The notes beneath the pieces are model-generated. The model saw nothing but the letters and a program-made list of their open reading frames with translations. It was not told the origin of the DNA and ran no database searches. A program made the position numbers and the translations under genes. Of a DNA stretch of 64,000 nt, positions 52,173 through 62,412 are shown one piece after another. This DNA comes from Mesostigma viride (taxonomy: Eukaryota > Streptophyta > Mesostigmatophyceae > Mesostigmatales > Mesostigmataceae): the NCBI GenBank assembly GCA_009746045.1, contig RPFO01000348.1:1796801-1860800 (forward strand). Direction: 5' to 3'. The stretch's first letter is position 1, and the number at the start of each line of letters is the position of its first letter.

Positions 52173-53023
52173 GTGACGATTTAAGGGTTAAGGTTGCGTT
52201 CCCGCGTTAAGTTGCGGCGCCGAAGTTTGGGGGGCGACCGCAACTTAAGCATGGGGGCCATCGCAACTTAACGCGGTAATGACTCAATTTGTAGGTGTCA
52301 GGCCATTTTTGGCCGCGCAGGAGGCCATTTTTTGCCAAGTCCGGACCCGCTACGTGATTTTAGGCGGCAAAATACGCAAGCCCCACTCGCGCGCAAATTT
52401 CCCCGCCTGCTGGCCGCTTAGGTGCAAAGCGCGAATGCAACCTTACAAATTCAGTTTTGCAACCTGCGGGCTGCGGTACATAAAAATCCACGACCATGCA
52501 GGGTCTGTAATTGAGACATCTTGCCGGAAATAATTACCACCATCATCGATCATGCCGAATGCACCACAGAAGGGCGGCAAAGACAAGGTCGTTGAGGCCA
52601 CAGGCAGTCTCGCTGCCTGTGGCCTCCATGCTGTTATTATAGCCGGTGTTTACATGCAGGCCATTGACAGTAAATGAAGCTTCCCTCACGACTGTTCCCA
52701 TGTTTTGTCACAGTCAAACGTGAAGCCGGTCGGCAATTAAGTAACCCGCCAAAAAGAGAGCCGAAGTCAGAGGGTAAAAACACACATTATTTTGTGGTAT
52801 AAAACGCAGGCACTCACTGCGTGGCTGCCCGGCCCACGGCGTGTTTTGCTGCCCGCCTTTATCCAAAATATCTGGCCTGGAAAATGGACTTTGGCCGGCT
52901 TTGACGCTGCAGCTGGATCGGGCTTGACGAGAGCTGTCGAATGCCGTATTGAAGTCGAATGCCGAATGCCGTATTGAAGTCCGTCAGAGGAGGAGGTGGT
53001 CGGCTGCTAGCCTAATTCTACCG

Positions 53024-53097
53024 TTAAGTTGCGTTCCCGCGTTAAGTTGCGGCGCAAAGTTTTAGGGGGCGATCGCAACTTAACGCGGGAATGACTG
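53024..53097. repeat. short terminal inverted-repeat unit
   Basis: gttaagttgcg at 53024, a second gcgttaagttgcgg at 53040 and inverted cgcaacttaacgcgggaatgactg at 53074 form a ~75-bp near-palindromic unit. It closely resembles 52185-52284. Confidence 0.75.
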
Positions 53098-53923
53098 TAA
53101 CTTACAACATACATACACAGGACTGAGCTGTGCGGAGTGGGACAAAAGTCCCCAAAAGTCTCAACAACAAGTCAACAACAACAACAAGGCACTTGCAAGT
53201 TGCACGTGAGTTATAGGTTATTTCGCCGGTGGTCATTGGTCAATTAGGCACTTGCACGTGGAGGAGGCAAGTGTAAGAGTGATCAGATCATTACAAGGTC
53301 GCCTTTTCATTTGACGTCATCGAGCAGAAATATTTCGACTAACAATGAATCGACTAACAATGTAATTGGTCGATGCGAGTTTCATCAGTAATAACTAAAA
53401 AGCTTTCCGGGTTTACGGCAATATGTCGATATCCGCACGTGGCAACACTTTTTCTCTACGTGACAGAGATCAATCGAGGGAGATCAACCAGTAGCCGTCG
53501 ATATAGCTGCGAATAAACCTGACTGTTGAAAATGCTTGGTTGGCAACAACAATTACACGATTTGCAGTTTTTTGTTGTGATTTTTTTCCTGGTCTACGGC
53601 GACGGGTGCAAGAACACGTGCGTCAAAGTCCATGACGTAAAATCTGGCATGTTGTCTAATCTGGCCATATCGGCTACGCTGGTTGTCTCCTTGATATCGG
53701 CTACGGTAAGGATGACGTTGTGCACGCCCGCCCTGCGAAACTGAGAAATTAAGATTTCGTTGCCCCCATTTGAGCGTTTATATGTAAAGAAGCCTTGTTA
53801 TGTTTGGTTCCCGTGATCCAGAGCCCGCGGTTACCAGTCATGCAAAGCCCGCGCCTGCCATTACGTACTATCTAGCCTCCCACTCGACCACAACCGGCGG
53901 AGACTGAGCGAGTCGAGAGAAGC
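53098..53923. other. upstream region of the secreted-protein gene
   Basis: No firm gene. A short plus-strand ORF from ATG 53531 to about 53744 begins with a hydrophobic segment (FFVVIFFLVY) and two Cys, but nothing else supports it. The promoter and 5' UTR of the gene at 53924 should be here. Confidence 0.4.
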
Positions 53924-56444
53924 ATGGTTTATCCTGGCTTAATTTTCATCGCTGTCGCCTTGTTTGGCCTCGTGGGATACAGCCAGGCTTTTTCGAACAG
54001 GTTTTCCAACGTTGTCACAAACCCTCCTACCCTGTGGAGCAATGGACAGCCTTTTTACACTGCTATCGTGGAAACTAACGTGCAGGTCGACTTCAATATG
54101 GATTTTGGTGGTGTCGTCTGGTATATGATGCGATTAGATAACGGGGCAATCAACTATGGCGGGGATCCTGTCAATCCTGCGATGATGCTTCAGCCTTCGT
54201 TCACATTCCAATATGGTCAGAATGTTGGCCTGGGGACACATGTCTTAGTTTTTCGGGCGTACGATGCTACCGCCACATTGTTGGACACCCTTCATTTCCA
54301 GTTCAAAGTCGTGGCAGCTCCTCTTACTAACATCCTTACCACACCCGCGAGTGCCAGCGACCGTTTTGGCTCATTTACTTTTGCGGCCAATGTGATATCG
54401 GACACGTATGGGGATGTTGGCTTCATGTGCGAGGTCGCTGGCGTCACCGCCGGTTTTGTGTCCTGCGGCACCTGTGCCGTTGGCGTAAATCCGTGCACCG
54501 GGAGTTATGCGATGGACATGACTGGCCAGCCGGACGGGCTCTATACCTTCACCGTCTACACCATCCACACCTTTAAGAGCGGCGGTGTCGTGTCGGATCT
54601 CGTGCCAGTCTCCTTCGGGTTTACCCTGGACACCAGGGTGTGGATTTGGCTGGTGGGCATTTCCACAAACCCTGCATACATCTGGGATTCAAACTTTCAA
54701 GTTCGAGTTCGGACCGCGATTGAAGAAACCCAGGCTACGTTCTCGATGACGACGGAGACGCCTGGACCAGACTTCTACTTCAAGTATGTGGTGAACGGCG
54801 GACCGGCAGCGAGGCACGGGAATTCTCTCACCCCGGCAGGGACTTTTGAACATATATCATTGAATGCCCTTAGCGATGGGGTATATGATATTGTGTTCAC
54901 TGCCTACAATTCTAACGACGATCCTGGAACTCGCACTGTGGGTTTCAACTTCAAAGTCGACACACAGCCTCCTGAGACCCACATCCTGACCACGCCCGCC
55001 AGCGACCGTATAGGCTCGTTTACGTTTTCAACTGACGAGGTATCGGACTTGTATGGCAACGTTGGCTTTATGTGCAGCCTCTCAGGCATCACCCTGGGGT
55101 TTGTTCCCTGCAGCACGTGTGGCTTTGGCATGAACCCCTGCACGGGGAGCTATTCGATGGACCTGACTGCCCAGCCGGACGGGCTTTATACCTTCAGCGT
55201 CTACGCGATCAACACCTTCATGAGCGGCGTTGTACAGGCGGATTCCACTCCAGCCACCTACAGCTTCACGCTGGTACCGGCCACGTGGTTACAGGTTCTT
55301 TATACGGGCATTGTAACAAACCCTACTTACATCTGGGATGCGAACTCGCTTGTTCGATTCAGAACTGCTATTGAGGAGACCCAGTTGTTTTTTTCCATGA
55401 CAACGCAGGTACCTGGTCCGGACTTTTATTTTCGCTACGTGGTGAATGGTGGACAGATCGTGAGGCATGGGAACACCCTCAGACCTTCCGGGACCATTGC
55501 ACGAGTGGCCTTTGATGACCTCAGCGATGGGCTGTATGCGATCACCGGCCTTTACTGCATGCGATGGCAATGGCGATTCTGGAGGCTCCGTGAGTTTCGA
55601 CTTTAAAGTCGACACGCAGCCGCCTGAGACCCGCATTCTGACCACGCCTGCCAAGATTATGGGCGATCGCTTTGGCAAGTTCACGTTCTCCAGCGACGAG
55701 GTATCGGACAGCTATGGCGACATTGGCTTTTTGTGCAGCGTATCGGGCGTGACCAATGGGTTTGTGCCCTGCGGCACCTGTAATCTTGGTGTAGAACCGT
55801 GCATAGGGAATTACACGATGGATTTGTCTGGCCAGAAGGATGGGCCTTACACTTTCCGCGTCTATTCTACTAACACCTTTAAAAGCGGTGTTGTCCAGTC
55901 AGATCCTACTCCCATCGCCTACAGCTTTACCTTGGACACCACGCCTCCGAAGGTTGTGGTGACCAAGTCCCCAGCGCCGCGGTCCTCCAACGCAAAGGCC
56001 TCCTTCAGCTTTTACTGCAAGGACAAGCACGCGTGCACTTTCTGGTGCAAGCTGGATGGCCTTACCATTGACGGACTCGGCCAGAAGTCGTGGTCCCTGT
56101 GCAGCAGCCCAACTGTGCTCACCGTCACGCCCAAGACTCATGTTTTTGAGGTAATTGCAAAAGATGTGGCCGAAAACACGAGCCCGGACTGGGATGTCTT
56201 TAACTTTTACGTTGACACGACAGCACCCAGGGCCAATTTCATCAGCAATTCAACACTGAGGGCCTTGTATATTGAGCATGACCCCCTCGAATCGAACTGG
56301 GAGCAACCTACGGGCAAGTATGGCATTGTGAACTATCCATCCAACGTTCTCCTGAACAATGTGAGCACTACGGGTGTGCCGCTTGTAACCAACTCCCCAA
56401 ATGCCATGCTTGTGTTCAATTGCTCACACCCAAGGCAAACGTGA
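53924..56444 (+). CDS. secreted modular protein with repeated extracellular domains, one frameshift
   Basis: The ATG at 53924 starts a signal peptide (MVYPGLIFIAVALFGLVGYS). About three modules of ~210 residues follow. Each has a Cys-free part with a conserved TNP.YIWD ... RTAIEETQ..FSMTT core, then a part starting TRILTTPA with four Cys (GF.C...G...GFV.C.TC..G..PC.G.Y.MD), DGLYTF.VY.I.TF.SG and FTLD. The last domain (from about 55930) resembles bacterial-type or HYR-like Ig-like repeats (DTTPPKVVV ... CKLDG ... FEVIAKDVAENTSPD). The frame breaks at about 55546: one frame stops at 55606 and another carries on the same module to the TGA at 56444, so the coding region has a 1-nt indel (mutation or assembly error). 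Modules are also similar at DNA level. Adhesion or cell-surface function is inferred only. Confidence 0.75.
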
Positions 56445-56640
56445 GCACTGTAGCTGTCTTGATTTTTTGTGTGTCTGAATTATACCCCATCTACCATATA
56501 GATTTGTCTAATAAAGAGGTTATCGGCACGAAATAAATCCCCAAATGTCATGCTTGTGTTCAATCGCTCACACCCAATTTTAAGGCAAATGTGAGCACTG
56601 TAGCTGTCTTGAATTTTTTTAATGATGCATGTGTCTCAAT
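56394..56640. repeat. direct duplication of the end of the secreted-protein gene
   Basis: The segment ccccaaatgccatgcttgtg through gtagctgtcttga (56394-56461) recurs at 56537-56612 with a few substitutions and an 8-bp insertion. AATAAA lies between the copies at 56510 and 56532. The second copy directly precedes the first LINE. Confidence 0.88.
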
Positions 56641-58004
56641 TTAATTTCGATCCCATATCGATGTGTCTATACCTAGTCCTTGCACGCCTTCAGCCTGGTG
56701 AGTCCCCTTTGCACCTTGTGCTGGTGGACTTCATCAAAGCCTTCGATTCGGTTTTCTGGCCTGCGCTTTGGGACATCCTCGAGCTGTTCCGGATCCCCCG
56801 CCCCCTTATTGCTGTCATCCGCAACCTGTGTGAAGGGTCCACCACTTCGGTGCGCACTTCTTACGGGACCACGCCCCCATGCCCTTTACAGAAGGGTGTG
56901 TGGCAGGGCTGCGTGCTGTCGCCCTACCTGTTCATTATTGTGGTCGAATACGTAATGATTCAGGCACGCAAGCGATTTGCCCGCATCGTGGGTAGGGAAC
57001 CAGGGGTGCAGGTTGCTAACAAATTCTGGCATGGCGGAGCGGACACGGAGATTCGGCTGGCAGACATCATCTACGCAGACGACACCACCCTCTTCGAGGA
57101 CACTGGGCACGTGCAGACATGGCTTGACTGCCTGGCTATCGAGCTAGGCCCGCGCAGTGGGGCTTGAGGTCAGCAGGAAGACAGAGGCCCTGGCGGTTGG
57201 GCTCACCCACTCACCGCCACCCCTCTATCTCCTAGACGGCTCTCAAGTCCTGTACCGGGACCGCGTCAAGCTGCTGGGCAGCCTGCTCCCCAGCTGCGAG
57301 GTTGATGTGGACCATCGCATCTCCCTCGCCTGGCATGCTTTACGCCATGGCACTGCAGTATCGGGCCCTGTGGCGCAAGCCCCTGGGCAAGATCGAGAAA
57401 CAGGACCTGTTCAAGGTCCTCGTCCTTAATTCCTGTTCTCACGTATGGGGCCGAGACGTGGACCCTCACCGCCGACCTGGCCCGCAAGCTGGACGGCGCA
57501 GTCACCAACATGCTGCGTTCCATTTTCAGAGTAGGATATGCTGCTCATGTCCGCAATGAGGACCTGTACCAGGGCATGCCATATATCATGCACCAGCACC
57601 TGCTGCAGCGGCGCCTGCAGCTAGTAGGGCACCTAGCACGCACTAACCAGGTAGACACCTCCCGTGGCCCCCCCGCAGGACTGCGCCCAGCTCAGCCTAG
57701 CTGGCCGGCACCTCCTGACGTGGGCCGGGCCCCCTGATGTTAGACGCCGCAAGGCCTGAACCTTCAAAGAACAGCTACAGTAGTAGATACAGGTACAGTG
57801 TAGTAGAGGACATGGGGGGCTAGGCCTCTCCGTGATTTGGAAGAAGATGATGGATAAGGCCAAGTGGGCCCAGGTCATAGACGTGATGCTGTTTAGATAG
57901 ACGTGGTAACTAGGACTTCATGCTGTTAGATAGTGGTAGTTGGTAGCTGATATAGATAGATTAGACCGGTAGGACTGTTTGCACCCATCCATCCACCCAT
58001 CGCT
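56641..58004 (+). pseudogene. LINE copy 1, 5'-truncated, with CATC tail
   Basis: It starts inside the RT. LHLVLVDFIKAFDSVFWPAL, QKGVWQGCVLSPYLFIIVVE and the catalytic YADDT (57071-57085) are in one frame to 57167. After a shift it continues with LEVSRKTEALAVGLTH and VKLLGSLLPS. The C-terminal GLSVIWKKMMDKAKWAQVI stops near 57898. The tail runs to a CATC-type microsatellite at 57988-58004. The endonuclease is missing. It is nearly identical to the adjacent copy. Confidence 0.85.
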
Positions 58005-59416
58005 ACTCGCCGACTGGTGGAGGAACTGCAACGCCTTCAGCCTGGTAAGTCCCCTTTGCACCTTGTGCTGGTGGACTTCATCAAAGCCTTCGATTCGGTT
58101 TTCTGGCCTGCGCTTTGGGACATCCTCGAGTTGTTCCGGATCCCCCGCCCCCTGATTGCTGTCATCCGCAACCTGTATGAAGGGTCCACCACTTCGGTGC
58201 GCACTTCTTACGGGACCACGCCCCCATGCCCTTTACAGAAGGGTGTGTGGCAGGGCTGCGTGCTGTCGCCCTACCTCAGTGTTCATTATTGTTGTCGAAT
58301 ACGTAATGATTCAGGCACGCAAGCGATTTGCCCGCATCGTGGGCAGGGAACCAGGAGTGCAGGTTGCTAACAAATTCTGGCATGGCGGTGCGGACACGGA
58401 GATTCGGCTGGCAGACATCATCTACGCAGACGACGCCACCCTCTTCGAAGACACTGAGCATGCACGTGCAGACATGGCTTGACTGCCTGGCTCTCGAGGC
58501 CCGTGCAGTGGGGCTTGAGGTCAGCAAGAAGACAGAAGCCCTGGCGGTTGGGCTCACCAATTAACTCACCCCCGCCCCTCTATCTCCTAGACGGCTCTCG
58601 AGTCCTGTATCGGGACCGCGTTAAGCTGCTGGGCAGCCTGCCCCCCAGCTGCGAGGTTGATGTGGACCATCGCATCTCCCTCGCCTGGCACGCTTTACGC
58701 CAGTATCGGGCCCTGTGGCGCAAGCCCCTGGGCAAGATCGAGAAACAGGACCTGTTCAAGGTCCTCGTCCTTAATTCCTGTTCTCACGTATGGGGCCGAG
58801 ACGTGGACCCTCACCGCCGACCTGGCCCGCAAGCTGGACGGCGCGGTCACCAGCATGCTGCGTTGACCATTTTCAGAGTAGGATATGCTGCTCATGTCCG
58901 CAATGAGGACCTGTACCAGGGCATGCCCTATATCATGCACCAGCACCATTAAGCAGCGGCGCCTGCAGCTAGTAGGGCACCTAGCTCGCACCACCCAGGT
59001 AGACACCTCACGTGGGCCCCCCGCAGGACTGCGACCAGCCCAGCGGCCCCAGCCTGGCTGGCACCTCGGACCTGACGTGGGCCGGGCCCAGTGATGTTAG
59101 ACGCCGCAATTAAGGCCCGCACCTTCAAAGAACAGCTAGTAGAGGACATGGGGGGCCTAGGCCTCTCCGTGATTTGGAAGAAGATGATGGACAAGGCCAA
59201 GTGGGCCCAGGTCATAGAGGACAACGAGCCCCCCCCGGTGGGGAAGCGCCCGCGTGTGCAATCCCGTGGGAGGCACGCCAGACAGCTCCCCTAGGGCAGC
59301 GGGCGGCTGTCGAGATACATGTTGTAGTTAGAATGCTGTTAGATAGATGTAGTATGTAGCCGATGTAGATAGACTATAGACCGGTAGGACTGTTTGCACC
59401 CATCCATCCATCCATC
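58005..59416 (+). pseudogene. LINE copy 2, tandem with copy 1
   Basis: It repeats the content of copy 1 from RLQPGKSPLHLVLVDF (58027) through YADDA (58422-58436) to a C-terminus ending RQLP then stop at 59294, and a tail ending (CATC)n at 59397-59416. Its own indels interrupt the frame near 58280, 58490, 58560 and 58865. Both copies begin at nearly the same RT position, so the pair more likely arose by duplication than by two insertions. Confidence 0.85.
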
Positions 59417-59800
59417 GGGGTTAATGCTCCGTGACTCGGACCCAACGGGAGCACGAGTCTAATTAATTAATTAATTGCACGACATTGGACTGCCATGCTT
59501 AATGCCAAGAATAGTTGCAAATATGCCTCGCAGTAATTTATTAATAAATTAGTTAGTTGCACATTAAAATTAAATTAAATTAAATTATAACATGCCTCCG
59601 TTGTTGGGGGGTCATGTACTGGCACATATTCCTTGATGGGTGGTGGAAAGGAGAGAGCCGCGTAATCTAACTATCCTAACGCTAATTCACTACCTAGTCT
59701 AGAAAAATCGCAAAATAGTTGCACATATCTCGCAGTAATTTATTAATTAATTAAACTCGTGCTAGCTCCCATTGGCCGGGTAGTCACGGAGCATAAACCA
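59417..59800. repeat. inverted-repeat (foldback) element
   Basis: The left arm (about 59421-59478, aatgctccgtgact...gggagcacgagt then attaattaatt) matches the reverse of the right arm (about 59743-59797). An inner pair, gcaaatatgcctcgcagtaat near 59517 and gcacatatctcgcagtaat near 59720, is in direct orientation. A LINE tail fragment lies between the arms. Confidence 0.7.
59570..59722 (-). repeat. LINE 3'-tail fragment
   Basis: It closely matches 6740-6880 in the same orientation, with small indels. It therefore represents the 3' end of the LINE subfamily seen at 6.9-9.4 kb, on the minus strand here. Confidence 0.65.
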
Positions 59801-59994
59801 CGATGGATATGACGATCTCACTTATATAAAGATCGAGGTTATCGGCTGGCGTGATCGAATGATTTATTTCACGCCAATAATAATGGGCACAAGGGAAACA
59901 GCGGCGGCTCACAAGTGCAATCACAGACCCCTGACAACGAGTTGCTCGGCAGCCGGCTGGCTCCCCGACTGCGAGGACGACATGACGACCCAGG

Positions 59995-60713
59995 TTGGTA
60001 TGCATGGCCTATCCACGTACAGCTAGCTCCACGCGAGCACCGTCGCTGGTGGAGCACCGGCCCCGGCTGGCCTGCCCCGGACTGGACATCAAACGCGATC
60101 TCTTCAAGGTCGTCATCCTGACGACCCTGAACTATGGAGCCGAGACGTGGACGCTGACGCAGGAGAGTGGAGCAGACTCAGCAGCCATGCACTCGACGGC
60201 GCGGTCACTAAGATGCTACGTAGTGTCAGAGCTCAAAATTCCATTTTGCCTTCACATTAGCCATGAGGATTTGTATGCTGATTTACCATATGCTAAAGTC
60301 CCGTATTATTAGGCACAGGCGTCTGGGCCGGCTTAGTAGCCGGGCACTGACCTCGCACGCACCGATCAGGTCTACAGACACGCTGGATATCAATAGCTCG
60401 ATCAGCAGGCACTTGGAAGCCCGCCCAACCCGGGCGTTTTGTTCTCACATGGCCAGCACTTGCCCCGCGGGCGGGCTGAGCGCGGCCGGGGCGCGCCACC
60501 GGCCCGTGGACCTTCCGGGATAGGCTAGGCATGGATATGTCGGTGTTACCCATGCACGTCGCAATGGGCTCACGACAGGGCATGCAGGGCCCCTGCATGG
60601 CATGTCTGTCATCTGGAGGCAGATGGTTCGCAAGGATAGGTGGCAGGCAGTCATGAAGGAGACCACCCCCAAGTCCGTCGTAGGGACTCCGCGTGTGACC
60701 AAGTATGGCATTA
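59995..60713 (+). pseudogene. LINE copy 3, diverged C-terminal RT remnant
   Basis: DIKRDLFKVVILTTLNYGAE followed by TWTLTQ corresponds to the KQDLFKVLVLNSCSHVWGAETWTL-like frame of the other copies. ISHEDLYADLPYAKVPYY and RHRRLGRL follow. The end GMSVIWRQMVRKDRWQAVMK matches the common LINE C-terminus and stops near 60713. Several shifts; inactive. Confidence 0.75.
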
Positions 60714-60790
60714 ATTAATTCACAGTGATTCGTGCCGTGGTGCCCACAACCCCGTCAGTGGGTACGTCTTAGATGTAGCCGGCTAGAGCT

Positions 60791-61288
60791 CCATCCCATC
60801 CCATCCCATCCCATCCCATCCCATCCCATCCCATCCCATATCCCATCCCATCCCATCCCATCCCATCCCATCCCATCCCATCCCATCCCATCCCATCCCA
60901 TCCCATCCCATCCCATCCCATCCCATCCCATCCCATCCCATCCCATCCCATCCCATCCCATCCCATCCTGCATCCCATCCCATCCCATCCCATCCCATCC
61001 CATCCCATCCCATCCCATCCCATCCCATCCCATCCCATCCCATCCCATCCCATCCCATCCCATCCCATCCCATCCCATCCCATCCCATCCCATCCCATCC
61101 CATCCCATCCCATCCCATCCCATCCCATCCCATCCCATCCCATCCCATCCCATCCCATCCCATCCCATCCCATCCCATCCCATCCCATCCCATCCCATCC
61201 CATCCCATCCCATCCCATCCCATCCCATCCCATCCCATCCCATCCCATCCCATCCCATCCCATCCCATCCCATCCCATCCCATCCCAT
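60791..61288. repeat. (CCCAT)n pentanucleotide array, about 100 copies
   Basis: Nearly pure over 498 bp, with interruptions near 60838 (catatccc) and 60967 (cctgcatccc). The period of 5 keeps all frames open, which explains the long repetitive ORFs on both strands. Confidence 0.98.
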
Positions 61289-61358
61289 TGGCTGCCATAG
61301 CGGCAGTGACTATATACCAATGGATACAAGCTAGGGCTATTCAGCTAGGCAAGCTATT

Positions 61359-61660
61359 CTAGCCCGCTGGGGGCGTCCACATCTTGTGGTTGATCATGAG
61401 GTCCCCGCCCCTCCAGTACACCTTGGGCTTTCTGGGGGTCGTGCTTGTGGCGGAGGTAAATTCCGGCCACAGGTCGCGTCGCTGCTGCTGCTGATCGAGC
61501 GGGGGTCAGTCAGGTCGTCGTCCAGCATCCAGGTGAGGTCGTGCAACCGCTTGCGACTAGAGATTAACCGCTGCTTGTCCTCACGGGAGGGGCCGGAAGG
61601 TGAGCAGGACTGGTGGGGGAGCCGCCTTATCCCGTGAGTGCATGGGGAAGGCGGTGGCAC
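61359..61660 (-). pseudogene. fragment of an unrecognised coding sequence
   Basis: On the minus strand SREDKQRLISSRKRLHDLTW then MLDDDLT (about 61500-61600), followed after a frame change by LWPEFTSATSTTPRKPKVYW and RGGDLMINHKMW, ends at the TAG at 61359-61361. The composition is protein-like, but I do not recognise a family. It may be the 3' end of a mobile-element protein. Confidence 0.4.
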
Positions 61661-62412
61661 CAGTGACTGGCCATACGCGATACGCGTCGTACGCGGCCCC
61701 AGGCGTATAATGTATAATACGCGGTGTATAATGTATTATACGCTGATCGTACGCTAGGGCGTCCCCAACATCTACTGCTCCAATTTTGGTACTTTTGAAA
61801 TTCCATGCCTGGAGCGCAAAGTTTGCAATATATGTGCCGTTTGTAGCTCTAGCTCTATAATAACCTGACCAACCCCGCATTCCTCAAAGTACTTAGCACT
61901 TGTTGCCTATTCTCATTATGCGAATCACATGATTAGGATGTGCTTCATGATTGCTATTGCTCGAGATTCAATTAAGAATGATTGACATCAATAAATGATG
62001 AACCAAATAAACCAAATTAGGCCACTTGACAAGTTCATGATCCATTTAAATTGTACAATTAAGCGATTAATTAATTCATAAATCATACATTACATGGGAT
62101 ACCCCCGTCGACGAGCTAGTGGTACGTACAATGAAACATTTGAGTTTGTAACATGTCTCCATGGATATATACATGTATGCTGGACCTCGCGCATCTCAGC
62201 CCTCTAAGAAATGTTATTTGAACTCAGGTCTAGATCTAAATATATACATGATCTGGATAATATTATACACTTCCTTAAAAGAGCATGAATCGAGCTTTAC
62301 AATTCAGGACAAGGAACTCGTTTGCAAATCACGGCTGAAAGGCAAGTGCTCACAACGAAGCACGTGCTCTCAAGGCTGTCCACCTCGTCCAACCAAGCCC
62401 GGGCGAGCTGGC
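61661..62412. other. AT-rich intergenic stretch
   Basis: Nothing recognised. It lies between the fragment above and the stop codon of the minus-strand gene at 62413, so it should contain that gene's 3' UTR. Confidence 0.45.

Larger units (their letters stand above)
48731..53097. mobile_element. DNA transposon with perfect 24-bp TIRs and TA target, no transposase seen
   Basis: The left end CAGTCATTCCCGCGTTAA then GTTGCG (48731-48754) is matched exactly in inverse orientation at 53074-53097. TA flanks both outer ends (48729-48730, 53098-53099). This is the pattern of Tc1/mariner/pogo elements. A diverged internal copy of the right end lies at 52185-52284. A TTAACCCTTAAA subterminal motif occurs near 48760 and, inverted, near 52180. 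The 4.3 kb between holds only short, unconvincing ORFs (for example 50457-50885), so it is either non-autonomous or two nested elements sharing ends. Confidence 0.7.

Noticed and set aside
60732..61334. PIPSH and GMGWD repeat ORFs
   Set aside because: Products of the (CCCAT)n array, which has no stop codon in any of these frames.
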